A DNA stretch of 45,676 nucleotides from a virus. The translations under genes were made by a program, and so were the position numbers. Numbering within the stretch: position 1 is the first letter of the stretch; each line of letters opens with the position of its first letter. The stretch is taken from IMG/VR virus record IMGVR_UViG_3300033064_002947, positions 1 to 45,676 of that record; one strand, written 5' to 3'. The notes below the pieces were generated by a model. The model searched no databases. It had not been told where the DNA came from and saw only the letters and a list, made by a program, of their open reading frames with translations. Positions 32,082-39,125 of this stretch are shown piece after piece.

Positions 32082-32095
32082 TTGCAAATTTGCAA
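32082..32095. promoter_or_regulatory. TTGCAA tandem site 1
   Basis: Two TTGCAA hexamers 2 bases apart, in the gap before the pentapeptide gene. Shares GGCAAACTTGCAA on the minus strand with site 2. Possible operator. Confidence 0.35.
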
Positions 32096-32109
32096 GTTTG
32101 CCCTCAGCC

Positions 32110-32301
32110 TCATTTCCCTGAACTGCCGTTGCGCTTGAAATATACGTTGATCCGATCCCCGGCCTCGAATGCGGCAGTCACCAATTCCCAGCCGGTCCCC
32201 ACGCGTTTCTGGGCGATATGGACCGCCATCTCCTTCGTGACTCGTTCACCGCGCACACATATGCGGCGATTGATTCTGTCCATTACCACCTGGGCATTCA
32301 T
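32110..32301 (-). CDS. Small basic protein (63 aa)
   Basis: ATG 32301 overlaps the previous stop (ATGA) and follows GGAGG. Begins MNAQVVMDRINRRICVRGE and has a beta pattern with VGTGWELVTAAFEAGDRINVYF. Function unknown; net positive charge allows nucleic-acid binding. Confidence 0.55.
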   Translation of the reverse strand: MNAQVVMDRINRRICVRGERVTKEMAVHIAQKRVGTGWELVTAAFEAGDRINVYFKRNGSSGK

Positions 32302-32711
32302 TTAACTATATCCTCCACCGGGAGCCGAAATAGCACCTTTACAGGCACTGGTCCGACACCGTAAAAGCCCCTTCGCTTCGCTTCTCGCGCTGACACTTCG
32401 ACGGCACGGCCCGCCGCGATCCTATCCTGGTAATGGGCCTCTTGGGCGCAATCGACTGACAAATACGGCCCCTCGGGTCCTTCGCCCCAGTCAAGCCATA
32501 TAACCCGGCCCAGGTCGCCTGCCCGATTGAGCGCCACGGCCCCGAACCCTTCCACATTGAGGTCGCGATTCTCCGCCACCTCCCGCATCAGGCCCGGCGC
32601 GTAGTACGTCGCTTTTCCCGCCAGATCGCTCGGTGTCGGTATGGTCCAATCTGCGGACGCAGATCCAAAAGACAAGAGCAAGGCCAACCAGGACGACTGG
32701 AGCGCGTTCAT
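32298..32711 (-). CDS. Secreted double-psi-barrel-like protein
   Basis: 137 residues with an N-terminal signal peptide (SSWLALLLSFGSASA, cleavage near residue 20). The mature part has ATYYAPGLM, GFGAVALNRAGDLG, YLSVDCAQEAHYQDR and a terminal GVGPVPVKVLF, resembling RlpA/expansin-like double-psi barrels, which bind or open cell-wall polymers. The catalytic Asp of RlpA cannot be assigned with confidence. It is the only clearly exported enzyme-like protein of this operon and could act on the envelope. Confidence 0.6.
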   Translation of the reverse strand: MNALQSSWLALLLSFGSASADWTIPTPSDLAGKATYYAPGLMREVAENRDLNVEGFGAVALNRAGDLGRVIWLDWGEGPEGPYLSVDCAQEAHYQDRIAAGRAVEVSAREAKRRGFYGVGPVPVKVLFRLPVEDIVK

Positions 32712-32797
32712 CTGCGCCTCAATCTTTCGACGACGACATGCCCATACAGACCCACGGCTAGGATTATCAATAGGGTGACGATCACTCCATCAAGCAT
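32708..32797 (-). CDS. Micro membrane protein (29 aa)
   Basis: ATG 32797 follows GGAGG by 8 bases and the stop overlaps the ATG of the secreted protein. One membrane helix (GVIVTLLIILAVGLYGHVVV) followed by a basic tail (ERLRRR), an N-out or N-in single-pass topology. Could partner the downstream secreted protein. Confidence 0.55.
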   Translation of the reverse strand: MLDGVIVTLLIILAVGLYGHVVVERLRRR

Positions 32798-33081
32798 TCT
32801 TTTAACCTCCGCTTCTGCCACTTGCCTTTTAGCTCCTTGACGAACCAGAACGTCACCCAACCCTCAAAGTCAGACGGGGTACCTTCCGGGATCTCCACCA
32901 ACCCCTCAACCTCCCCGATGCGAATCTTGCATTCCGTACCGCGCCTGGCCAACAGCCTTGCCTTCTGCCCGTGCCAGACGTGCCCGGCGCATTCCACCCG
33001 ACGACCGCCTGGACCTTTCTTCCAGACGTTGATGCGCGGGCAAACCAGATCCGGCCCGTCGTAGCCGTCGAGCGTGATCAT
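32782..33081 (-). CDS. Hypothetical protein (99 aa)
   Basis: ATG 33081 lies in an ATGA overlap with the previous stop; GTG 33096 is an alternative. Begins MITLDGYDGPDLVCPRINVW and ends with a basic WQKRRLKECLME. A mixed beta protein with one VEIPEGTPSDFEGWV segment. Not recognised. Confidence 0.6.
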   Translation of the reverse strand: MITLDGYDGPDLVCPRINVWKKGPGGRRVECAGHVWHGQKARLLARRGTECKIRIGEVEGLVEIPEGTPSDFEGWVTFWFVKELKGKWQKRRLKECLME

Positions 33082-33287
33082 TTCTTGCGTTTCCACGTCG
33101 GGGCGGGATTCAATCGCCTCGCTGTCACTTCTCCCTTGCCCCGCGCCTGGGAGATTAGCTCCACCTTGGCGTCGGGATAGATCATCTGGAGCGCCCTGAT
33201 CCAGTCCCTGTGGTTCCTCAGCGATGCGATGGTAAGCGGCTGTTTCATCTCGCCCAATTCTCCAATCTTCAGTTCGTATGTAGGCAT
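33078..33287 (-). CDS. Small basic hypothetical protein (69 aa)
   Basis: ATG 33287 follows AAGGAG. Begins MPTYELKIGELGEMKQPL; helix RNHRDWIRALQMIYP then strands and a basic end (TWKRKK). Looks like a small alpha/beta fold; function unknown. Confidence 0.6.
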   Translation of the reverse strand: MPTYELKIGELGEMKQPLTIASLRNHRDWIRALQMIYPDAKVELISQARGKGEVTARRLNPAPTWKRKK

Positions 33288-33308
33288 GTTTCCACTCCTT
33301 TTAGGAAT

Positions 33309-33824
33309 TCATTGCAGAATCGCGCCTTGCTTTTCTGCATACTTGCGCTGTCCGTCCGTCAAATTGGCCCAGCGCAGATTAGCCTGATTCAGGTCGGCAC
33401 AGCTCAGGTCGGCACAGTTCAGGTTGGCCCAGCGCAGGTCAGCACGGTTCAAATTAGCCCTGTGTAGGTTGGCCTCATATAGGTCTGCCCCATACAGATT
33501 TGCCCCATACAGATTTGCTCTGTGCAGATCAGCCCCGCGCAGGTCAGCTCCGCGCAGGTCGGCCCTGCGTAAGTTAGCCCCATATAGGTTGACCCCACGT
33601 AAATTGGCAGAAATCCGCGCTGGCAATATCCCGACATCAATTGCCCACCCGATGTATTTGCGCAGAAACTCATCACGCAGAATATGCTCCCATGTAGCGT
33701 CTCGCTGTTCCACCGCTCCCCATAGCCCCGAAACGTCAAGGCCATCAGGAAACCGTTGCGTGAATTCTGCCACGACATCGCAACGCGGCGCAAAGTGTTT
33801 CAAGATCTTCTCAGTGATTATCAT
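33309..33824 (-). CDS. Pentapeptide-repeat protein with N-terminal helical domain
   Basis: 171 residues from ATG 33824 (AGGAGG upstream, ATGA overlap with previous gene). Residues 1-75 are helical (TEKILKHFAPRCDVVAEFT). Residues 76-155 are about 16 pentapeptide units (ANLRGVNLYGANLRRADL, ADLHRANLYGANL). The DNA is correspondingly repetitive. Proteins of this kind can mimic DNA or act as scaffolds; a link to gyrase is not established here. Confidence 0.85.
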   Translation of the reverse strand: MIITEKILKHFAPRCDVVAEFTQRFPDGLDVSGLWGAVEQRDATWEHILRDEFLRKYIGWAIDVGILPARISANLRGVNLYGANLRRADLRGADLRGADLHRANLYGANLYGADLYEANLHRANLNRADLRWANLNCADLSCADLNQANLRWANLTDGQRKYAEKQGAILQ

Positions 33825-34258
33825 CGACAATCCTCCTTTTTCCATTCTTTGACAATACCTTGTCCTTGCACATCATTCCAGAGTTCGGCAACGCGCCAGT
33901 GCAAATTATCAGGTGTTTCCCCGTTCTTGCAACTTGTAAGTCGACCTTCAATTGGTTTCATGTCTAGGATATGTAGTTCGCATAGATTATCATCGGTCAG
34001 AAACGTACATGGGCCAAAAGGCCAAAACGGAGCATTCTCCCCTTCATACCCTATAATCGCAGGTGAAAGAAGCTCAATATCGCCACCATCAAATCCATCA
34101 CTGGCCCAATAATCATACATAAGCCTACTGCCAAGACCTGCATGGATAATAGCGCGAGCTTCATCTGGTGTAGGCCAACAAGGTCGTTCTTCGCATTTCT
34201 TTTGGCAGATTTTACAGGAGCAAGCTGACCATTCTAATTCTAGGATATTTCTGCTCAT
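33821..34258 (-). CDS. Cys-rich protein, possibly YkgJ-like metal-chelating
   Basis: 145 residues from ATG 34258. The start CSCKICQKKCEERPC has closely spaced cysteines, and two more clusters follow (FGPCTFLTDDNLCELH and TSCKNG). C-x-x-C...C-x-F-L-x(5)-C-x-(I/L)-H is the pattern of YkgJ-type zinc/iron-chelating proteins. The role in phage is unknown. Confidence 0.65.
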   Translation of the reverse strand: MSRNILELEWSACSCKICQKKCEERPCWPTPDEARAIIHAGLGSRLMYDYWASDGFDGGDIELLSPAIIGYEGENAPFWPFGPCTFLTDDNLCELHILDMKPIEGRLTSCKNGETPDNLHWRVAELWNDVQGQGIVKEWKKEDCR

Positions 34259-34455
34259 CGGCAATCTTCCTCTGCCGAGCTCGTAGAATGGTGAATCTCC
34301 ATGCTCCAATGAACTTCGGGCTCTACGATATCCCTCACCGCCGTATGAAGCAAGTCATCGAGGACAAAGCCTGCACAGTATCGAGCGCAAAGAACGACGC
34401 GGAAATTATCCTTATCTTGGACAACCACAGCGAGAGGGTCAAGTCGGCTAGTCAT
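34255..34455 (-). CDS. Hypothetical protein (66 aa)
   Basis: ATG 34455 follows GAGGG and overlaps the previous gene; its stop overlaps the next ATG. Begins MTSRLDPLAVVVQDKDNFR, with two Cys (LCARYCAG). Beta-rich, not recognised. Confidence 0.55.
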   Translation of the reverse strand: MTSRLDPLAVVVQDKDNFRVVLCARYCAGFVLDDLLHTAVRDIVEPEVHWSMEIHHSTSSAEEDCR

Positions 34456-34672
34456 TCGCGCCCTCTTCCTGCAATCGCTCCAAGGTTGCCTGGTGGGCAA
34501 ATATGGCTGCCATATTAAGGCATCTTGCCCAATCCTCATCGCTCAATATCCCGCCAAATTCATCGAACAGGGACAATGTTTCTGATTGTTCTATTAGATC
34601 ACACTGCCAAGCAGGGTATTTGTAGTCAAGCTCCTCGAAGGTCGCCACTTTCTTGTACAGTTCGGGGTTCAT
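34448..34672 (-). CDS. Small acidic hypothetical protein (74 aa)
   Basis: ATG 34672 is in a TAATGA junction with the SWIM gene stop, with GGAGG upstream. Begins MNPELYKKVATFEELDYKY; helical throughout, ends in LERLQEEGAND. Function unknown. Confidence 0.6.
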   Translation of the reverse strand: MNPELYKKVATFEELDYKYPAWQCDLIEQSETLSLFDEFGGILSDEDWARCLNMAAIFAHQATLERLQEEGAND

Positions 34673-35145
34673 TACGCCCTCCTCGCGGGCACTCGTGCCT
34701 GGAACCCATCTCTGGTGAAGTAGACATCGAACAGACCCGGTTTCCACTTGTCCCGCTTCGCCTTGACCAGCCTGCCGCCATCGGGTACGTAGGAGCTGGC
34801 CCATCTGGAAGCCAGGGTCACCCAGAACGGTGTCCCGCGAGCTTCCAGCGTCACGACTTTTCGCCGCTGCTTTCGGGCGTCCTCTTCGGAAGTCCAAACC
34901 TGGATGACGTCAAAGCCCTCCCGTTGCGCCAGGCTCTTGACCACCGCGGTCACATGGCGGCAGAGGGTGGGCTTTCTTCGCCTGAGAGGAGTTCCAGCGG
35001 GGCATGTGCAATAAAATATCCCGCCGTTGCGCGTTACCCAATAGGACGGGCGAATGCGGCCTTCGACCTTCCAGGTGTTCTCCTTGCTCTCCAGGATGGT
35101 CGGCGGATCTAACTGAGCCTGTTTGATGACCTTGGATGTCTTCAT
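34672..35145 (-). CDS. SWIM zinc-finger protein
   Basis: 157 residues from ATG 35145 (GGAGGTGGGG upstream). It contains the SWIM signature CTC (Cys46, Cys48) with CRH (Cys62, His64): YCTCPAG...TLCRHVTAV. SWIM domains bind DNA or proteins. The rest has WTSEEDARKQRRKVVTLE and a basic C-terminus. It is the first gene after a perfect promoter, so it may be an early product. Confidence 0.8.
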   Translation of the reverse strand: MKTSKVIKQAQLDPPTILESKENTWKVEGRIRPSYWVTRNGGIFYCTCPAGTPLRRRKPTLCRHVTAVVKSLAQREGFDVIQVWTSEEDARKQRRKVVTLEARGTPFWVTLASRWASSYVPDGGRLVKAKRDKWKPGLFDVYFTRDGFQARVPARRA

Positions 35146-35163
35146 TTCCCCACCTCCAAGGAT

Positions 35164-35192
35164 ATTATACCATACTTTCCGGCATTTGTCAA
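35164..35192 (-). promoter_or_regulatory. Consensus sigma70 promoter
   Basis: On the minus strand TTGACA (35192-35187), 17 bases, TATAAT (35169-35164), also preceded by TGG as an extended -10. Every element is consensus. It is 25 bases upstream of the SWIM gene and should drive the leftward block 35145-26655. Confidence 0.85.
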
Positions 35193-35218
35193 GCGTTTTC
35201 TGAAAAGTCATCGAAACT

Positions 35219-35692
35219 TTAACATTGGCCGCTCTCAATCATCTCCGGAAGGAGGCAGCGGTCCGCGGTGAGGCAGTCCGGTTCGGCGTGCCAGCCGGGG
35301 CAGTTCGGGGGACAGCGGTCGATATTGAGTCGCACGTAGACGCGGGCAATGGCATCAGAAATGAGCTTGTTCTTGCTCTTTCCGCGCGGAATCCCGCCCG
35401 CTTTTATCAATCTGGTCCTGAACGTATCGGCGGACATTCCAGCAGCCTCGGCGGCGCGGGGGAGGGAGCCGTGCTTTCGGTAAAACGCCTTGATCTCGTC
35501 GGGGGCGTATTCGGGGACTTTGCGGAGCTCTTGCTTATAGCGGATCACGCTCTGCCAGGATACGCGCCACCTGTTCTCGTCGCGGACGGCGTCCAGAACG
35601 CCTTTCCTACAGAGCGACTGGACGGTAGAGCGCCTGATGCCCGCTATCTCAGCAGCCTCTTTGGTGTCGATCCAATGATCATCCAATGTCAT
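35219..35692 (-). CDS. HTH regulator (excisionase/MerR-like N-terminus)
   Basis: 157 residues from ATG 35692 (AAAGGA upstream). Residues 8-55 form a winged helix of the excisionase/HTH_17 type: DTKEAAEIAGIRRSTVQSL, VLDAVRDENRWRVS. A second helix-turn-helix-like segment is at 80-100 (LPRAAEAAGMSADTFRTRL). The C-terminus has six Cys (CPPNCPGW, CLTADRC) and may bind zinc. It could regulate the promoter directly downstream of its stop, or the TTGCAA sites upstream of its start. Confidence 0.75.
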   Translation of the reverse strand: MTLDDHWIDTKEAAEIAGIRRSTVQSLCRKGVLDAVRDENRWRVSWQSVIRYKQELRKVPEYAPDEIKAFYRKHGSLPRAAEAAGMSADTFRTRLIKAGGIPRGKSKNKLISDAIARVYVRLNIDRCPPNCPGWHAEPDCLTADRCLLPEMIESGQC

Positions 35693-35795
35693 TGGGATTC
35701 CTTTCCCGTGACTGGTATTTAGGTTCTTCACCTCGACCAACAAATTCACGCTGACGTGGATGGTTAACTTCTTGCAATAATTGCAAGTTTGCCAT
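35679..35795 (-). CDS. Possible small protein (38 aa) overlapping the HTH gene start
   Basis: ATG 35795 begins MANLQLLQEVNHPRQ; the stop lies 13 bases inside the HTH gene. The ribosome site is weak. The frame is continuous with the nuclease-like remnant upstream (HRWGPDLLVGL), so it may be only its tail. Confidence 0.3.
   Translation of the reverse strand: MANLQLLQEVNHPRQREFVGRGEEPKYQSRERNPNDIG
35772..35786. promoter_or_regulatory. TTGCAA tandem site 2
   Basis: Two TTGCAA hexamers 3 bases apart, upstream of the HTH gene. Shares 13 bases with site 1. Confidence 0.35.
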
Positions 35796-35911
35796 GTCGA
35801 AATCGCCTGCCAGCGTCAAGCCAACCAGGAGATCCGGGCCCCACCGATGGAACACCGTCAGTGTCCCTTGATGACCCTGGATTGGTTGGCGTCGACCTTG
35901 GCATACTTCAC
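35796..35911 (-). pseudogene. Remnant of a VRR-NUC nuclease gene
   Basis: Just after the Dam-like gene, GTG 35911 gives KVDANQSRVIKGH and stops; the next frame continues with FHRWGPDLLVGL. KVDANQ and PDLLVG are the two conserved pieces of the VRR-NUC family, as in the intact gene at 27870 (VDANQPAIVK; PDALVA), but the linking helix is lost and the frame is broken. Presented as a decayed gene. Confidence 0.45.
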
Positions 35912-36384
35912 AATGCTTTCCCGTCTTGCCCTATAGCAGATAACTTTCTCTGATTATTGCCCTGTCGAAATACTAGGATCGCCGACGGAAACGGCGCTGG
36001 ACCGCTGCCGCTGAACCGAAGCCTCCCTTTCACCAACCTGATCTCGCTGGCCCGCATGGCATAGTCATGCCACCAACGAACATCGGTTCTTGCGGCAAGC
36101 AGCATGACGACTATACTTCCCTTCTGCGCTTCCTCGTAGCCCTTGCGGACGAACGCATAGGTCAATTTCCAGTCCTTTGTGTACGGCGGATTACACCAGA
36201 TGATCCCGTCCCAGGGCTGGAGCAGGGCATTATCCTCCTTGGTCCAGAACCGTTCGCATTTGGCGTTCTCTGCGGATGCGGCGGCGTCCAGGTCAAAGCT
36301 GAACTCGCGATCCAATTCATCAAAGAAGTCCTGCGGGGTCTCCCACTCACTGCGGGCGGAGGAGAATAGAACCTTGTCAACCAC
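35908..36384 (-). CDS. Dam-like DNA N6-adenine methyltransferase
   Basis: 158 residues from GTG 36384, overlapping the previous gene by 8 bases. It begins with SARSEWETPQDFFDELDREF and FDLDAAASAENAKC, typical of phage Dam-type proteins, and has the catalytic motif NPPY (WCNPPYTKDW). FPSAILVFR at the end is the last strand. These enzymes protect phage DNA from host restriction. The family is normally 140-190 residues, so the gene is complete. Confidence 0.85.
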   Translation of the reverse strand: MVDKVLFSSARSEWETPQDFFDELDREFSFDLDAAASAENAKCERFWTKEDNALLQPWDGIIWCNPPYTKDWKLTYAFVRKGYEEAQKGSIVVMLLAARTDVRWWHDYAMRASEIRLVKGRLRFSGSGPAPFPSAILVFRQGNNQRKLSAIGQDGKAL

Positions 36385-38512
36385 GCTTCACATCCACGAA
36401 CATTGGAGCGTCGCCCTCGATGCGTTCGCGGCCCATCTCGCAGTAGTCGGCTGAAAGGTCAATCAGAATCGCGTCGCGGCCTAGCCGGTCAGCGACGAGG
36501 CCCACGGTGCCAGCGCCGGAGAAAGGATCAAGGCATGTGGCGGGAACGGGAGTCAGCTCTGGTGCGATTATGATGCCCTCGGACATTGCCATCGTCCCCT
36601 TGAGTACCGAGCGGTCTAACTTATTCTGGCAATCGCAGGTGGGACGCCAGCCGGTTGTGGTCTTTTCATAGCTACCAAATCCATCTGCATTTGTCATGCC
36701 TATGCCTGACAAATCTGTCATTCCGTGCATCTTCTGCCCATATTCTGGGCAAAACGGCTTGCCACCGCGTAGGGTTTTGAAGTCTCCCTTCTCCACCACC
36801 CTGACCCAAGGAGCCAAACATGTAGGGCATACGCCGCGCTCAGAAGTCCCGGCGCGAATCATCGGCTCGACGAGGGCGGGAGGAAAAGTTGCGAAGTGGG
36901 CGTCGGGGAAGGGCGACGTGAGGATGGTCCAGACGGTTCGTTTATTGCGGCCTGCGGGGTTGCCCCATTCGCGGTCGGGGTCTTGGGCCGGGTCTGTCGC
37001 GGCCCTAGCGCCAATCCGTCTTTGCGTCTTGTTTCCTGGGGCATGACGCGGCCCATCAAACTTTTCCCTCACCGCATCCGCGTCGTAGAAATATCTCGCG
37101 CTCTTGGACATCAAGAAAACATATTCGTGACTTCGCGTCGGCCTGTCGGTCACGCTCTCGGGCATACAGTTCGGCTTCGCCCAGATGATGTCGCTTCTCA
37201 GCCACCACCCGTCAGCCTGGAGCGCGAAGGCGACGCGCCAGGGTATCCCGCACAGGTCTTTGGGTTTGAGCGCGTTTGTCCTGCATCGCCCATCAGGTAT
37301 GCGGCGCGGTGCTTTTGGATCGGCGTGATTGTCTGCCTGTGGTGTACTCGCGTAGCTATCCCCCAAGTTCAGCCACAGCGTCCCATCGTCCCGCAGGACT
37401 CGTTTCACTTCGCGCATCACCTCGACCAGGTGCTCGACGAACAGCTCGGGCGTCGGTTCGAGGCCGAGGCTGGACTTGACTGCACCGCACTTTTGACATA
37501 TATTAGTAGCAGAGGATTGATCATGCCAGTTACCTTGATTTGCACAAGTTGCGGATGTAGTTTTCAAGTCGGGCCGTCCCAAGTCGCTAGGCGTCGGACT
37601 TGCTCCCCCGCCTGCCGTGATACCAGAATTGAAGTTGCTTGTGAATTTTGCGGAAAGTCTCTCCTCCGCCCCAATTGGCATCGCAGAATGTCTAATCACC
37701 ATTTCTGTACCACTGCTTGCAGTTCTGCCTTCAGGAGAACCTACCGCTTGGGTGCTCACCAAATCAATTTTTCCCTCTTTGATGAGTGGACTGACACAGC
37801 AGCCTATCTGTTTGGATTGCTCTGTGCCGACGGTCACATTTGTGATAATGGGCAGGTCGGATTCGTCAGCGCAGATGAGTCTTTGACTGTCTTTGTCCGC
37901 GATTCCCTTGCCCCTCAAAGCCCGATCAGAACTGAGACGACGAAGGCTGGTACCATCGTGTTCCGTTGGAACATCTGGTCGATGCGACTTATTGATTTGC
38001 TTCAGTCCTTCGGACTTACTCCCCGCAAAAGTCTGACCCTGCAATGGCCTCACATCCCCGATGGCGCCATCTACGGTTTCATCCGAGGATATCTCGATGG
38101 CGACGGGCATATTGATAAGGTTGCCAGAATCAGTTTTGCCACTGCTAGTCGATGTTTTGCCGACGGGCTTTGTGATACCCTGAATAATCTTGGGCATCGC
38201 ACTAGTATTTACAATGGTACTAGGGTCTTCTCTGTTACAGTCGGTATCCCCGGTAGCCGTTCGCTTGGATTGCAGTTGTATGCCTCCGGTTTTTGTCTCA
38301 CCAGAAAACGGGACAGGTTCTTCATGTATGCACGTCTCTGAACCCCAAGGCACCCATTCGTGTTGGCAGTTTTCATCCCCGCCCCACACCAGCGGGGGCG
38401 TACCATATGAACGCAACCCCCAATATGGAGGAGAAGTCACACAACAGTGAACAGACTCGGCGGGTAGCTCTCGCAGCTTCACGCGGCAATCACCCTGAAT
38501 GATGCGAATCAC
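36377..38512 (-). CDS. DNA N4-cytosine/N6-adenine methyltransferase carrying an in-frame antisense insertion
   Basis: The frame is open for 711 codons from GTG 38512. Residues 1-57 hold the catalytic TSPPYWG (26-32) and 331-711 hold CQKCGAV, LGLEPTPELF, TLWLNLGDSYAS and the SAM motif DPFSGAG (662-668). This is a beta-class methyltransferase of the kind with D/N/S-PPY before FxGxG. Residues 58-330 are exactly the antisense translation of a LAGLIDADG gene and are Ser/Thr-rich without similarity to the enzyme. Removing them leaves a normal 438-residue enzyme. Activity with the insert is uncertain. Confidence 0.85.
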   Translation of the reverse strand: MIRIIQGDCRVKLRELPAESVHCCVTSPPYWGLRSYGTPPLVWGGDENCQHEWVPWGSETCIHEEPVPFSGETKTGGIQLQSKRTATGDTDCNREDPSTIVNTSAMPKIIQGITKPVGKTSTSSGKTDSGNLINMPVAIEISSDETVDGAIGDVRPLQGQTFAGSKSEGLKQINKSHRPDVPTEHDGTSLRRLSSDRALRGKGIADKDSQRLICADESDLPIITNVTVGTEQSKQIGCCVSPLIKEGKIDLVSTQAVGSPEGRTASSGTEMVIRHSAMPIGAEERLSAKFTSNFNSGITAGGGASPTPSDLGRPDLKTTSATCANQGNWHDQSSATNICQKCGAVKSSLGLEPTPELFVEHLVEVMREVKRVLRDDGTLWLNLGDSYASTPQADNHADPKAPRRIPDGRCRTNALKPKDLCGIPWRVAFALQADGWWLRSDIIWAKPNCMPESVTDRPTRSHEYVFLMSKSARYFYDADAVREKFDGPRHAPGNKTQRRIGARAATDPAQDPDREWGNPAGRNKRTVWTILTSPFPDAHFATFPPALVEPMIRAGTSERGVCPTCLAPWVRVVEKGDFKTLRGGKPFCPEYGQKMHGMTDLSGIGMTNADGFGSYEKTTTGWRPTCDCQNKLDRSVLKGTMAMSEGIIIAPELTPVPATCLDPFSGAGTVGLVADRLGRDAILIDLSADYCEMGRERIEGDAPMFVDVKRG
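37476..37504 (+). promoter_or_regulatory. Sigma70-like promoter for the nested LAGLIDADG gene
   Basis: TTGACT (37476-37481), 17 bases, TATATT (37499-37504); the start codon is at 37523 with AGAGG at 37511-37515. The site lies within methyltransferase coding sequence, so it may predate the insertion. Confidence 0.5.
37523..38341 (+). CDS. LAGLIDADG homing endonuclease nested antisense in a methyltransferase gene
   Basis: 272 residues from ATG 37523. It has an N-terminal pair of zinc fingers (C7/C10/C27/C31 and C40/C43/C62/C66), then two LAGLIDADG motifs, AYLFGLLCADGH (94-105) and FIRGYLDGDGHI (185-196), so it can act as a monomer. The stop codon TGA lies exactly where methyltransferase homology resumes. 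Codons are in antisense register with the methyltransferase, and no TTA, CTA or TCA is used among about 25 Leu and 23 Ser, keeping the other strand open. Confidence 0.9.
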   Translation: MPVTLICTSCGCSFQVGPSQVARRRTCSPACRDTRIEVACEFCGKSLLRPNWHRRMSNHHFCTTACSSAFRRTYRLGAHQINFSLFDEWTDTAAYLFGLLCADGHICDNGQVGFVSADESLTVFVRDSLAPQSPIRTETTKAGTIVFRWNIWSMRLIDLLQSFGLTPRKSLTLQWPHIPDGAIYGFIRGYLDGDGHIDKVARISFATASRCFADGLCDTLNNLGHRTSIYNGTRVFSVTVGIPGSRSLGLQLYASGFCLTRKRDRFFMYARL

Positions 38513-38844
38513 CGCACCGGCCCCTTCGAATCCATCTCCTTGCGCCTCTTCTTGACGGCCTTGGATGGCTCCAGTTTTCCGTTCCCATACCTCAATTGCT
38601 GGACTTCCCTGCGCCTCCGGGCGAGCGTAGAGAAGCCAGGTATCTCCTTCGACACGCCGTCAAGATAGCGCTGCAGATCCGAGTCCAGTTCGTAGGGTGA
38701 ATTGTAGAATAACATCCACACTATGAATGCCAGGGCCGCATCGCTGTCCCTCGTGCCGGGGTACCGCTCCATGACCCACTCCACTTGTTCTTTGTAGTCC
38801 AGGTACGGAGGCCCTCTCACTTCGCCGAATAGGTCAGCCTGCAT
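38509..38844 (-). CDS. Hypothetical protein (111 aa)
   Basis: ATG 38844 follows AGGAAAGG. Begins MQADLFGEVRGPPYLDYKE; helical, with SDAALAFIVWMLFYNSPYEL and a basic C-terminus (KAVKKRRKEMDSKG). The D-A-ALAF pattern recalls small phage proteins of unknown role next to methyltransferases. Its stop overlaps the methyltransferase GTG. Confidence 0.65.
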   Translation of the reverse strand: MQADLFGEVRGPPYLDYKEQVEWVMERYPGTRDSDAALAFIVWMLFYNSPYELDSDLQRYLDGVSKEIPGFSTLARRRREVQQLRYGNGKLEPSKAVKKRRKEMDSKGPVR

Positions 38845-38845
38845 G

Positions 38846-39088
38846 TTATTTGCCTTTCCTCTGGCGGCGTATAGTGTAAGCACCGTATCCTTTTCCAGAT
38901 TTGAAGATAGGATTCCCGTTCTCCACTACATCAGCCCTTACCCGATGGTCATCATCTTCCGACCATGGCCAAATAATGATGCCGTTCTCAAGCTCTATCG
39001 CTTCCAAGATGAAGTATTCATCGTAAGATATCTTGGTGATGCGTTGCCCCACCATCTTTTCCATTATTGCTCTGTCAGGCGTTTTCAT
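38846..39088 (-). CDS. Hypothetical protein (80 aa)
   Basis: ATG 39088 after AAAGGAAAG. Begins MKTPDRAIMEKMVGQRI, then beta strands (EYFILEAIELENGIIIWPW) and a Gly/Lys-rich end. Resembles small phage proteins with an I-x-L-x-N-G core; function unknown. Confidence 0.6.
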   Translation of the reverse strand: MKTPDRAIMEKMVGQRITKISYDEYFILEAIELENGIIIWPWSEDDDHRVRADVVENGNPIFKSGKGYGAYTIRRQRKGK

Positions 39089-39125
39089 GAATTAACTTTC
39101 CTTTCTTCATTGTCACCGCTTTCAG

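Noticed and set aside
33309-33600. DNA tandem repeat region
   Set aside because: The repetition simply reflects pentapeptide codons in the coding sequence.
36896-37522. Upstream rightward open frame joined to the LAGLIDADG gene
   Set aside because: It is antisense to conserved methyltransferase sequence; the endonuclease has its own ATG at 37523 with a ribosome site and zinc-finger start.
37523-38341. Intein or group I intron explanation for the methyltransferase insertion
   Set aside because: Endonuclease is on the opposite strand, no intein splice motifs border it, and the insertion is essentially only the ORF without room for an intron core.
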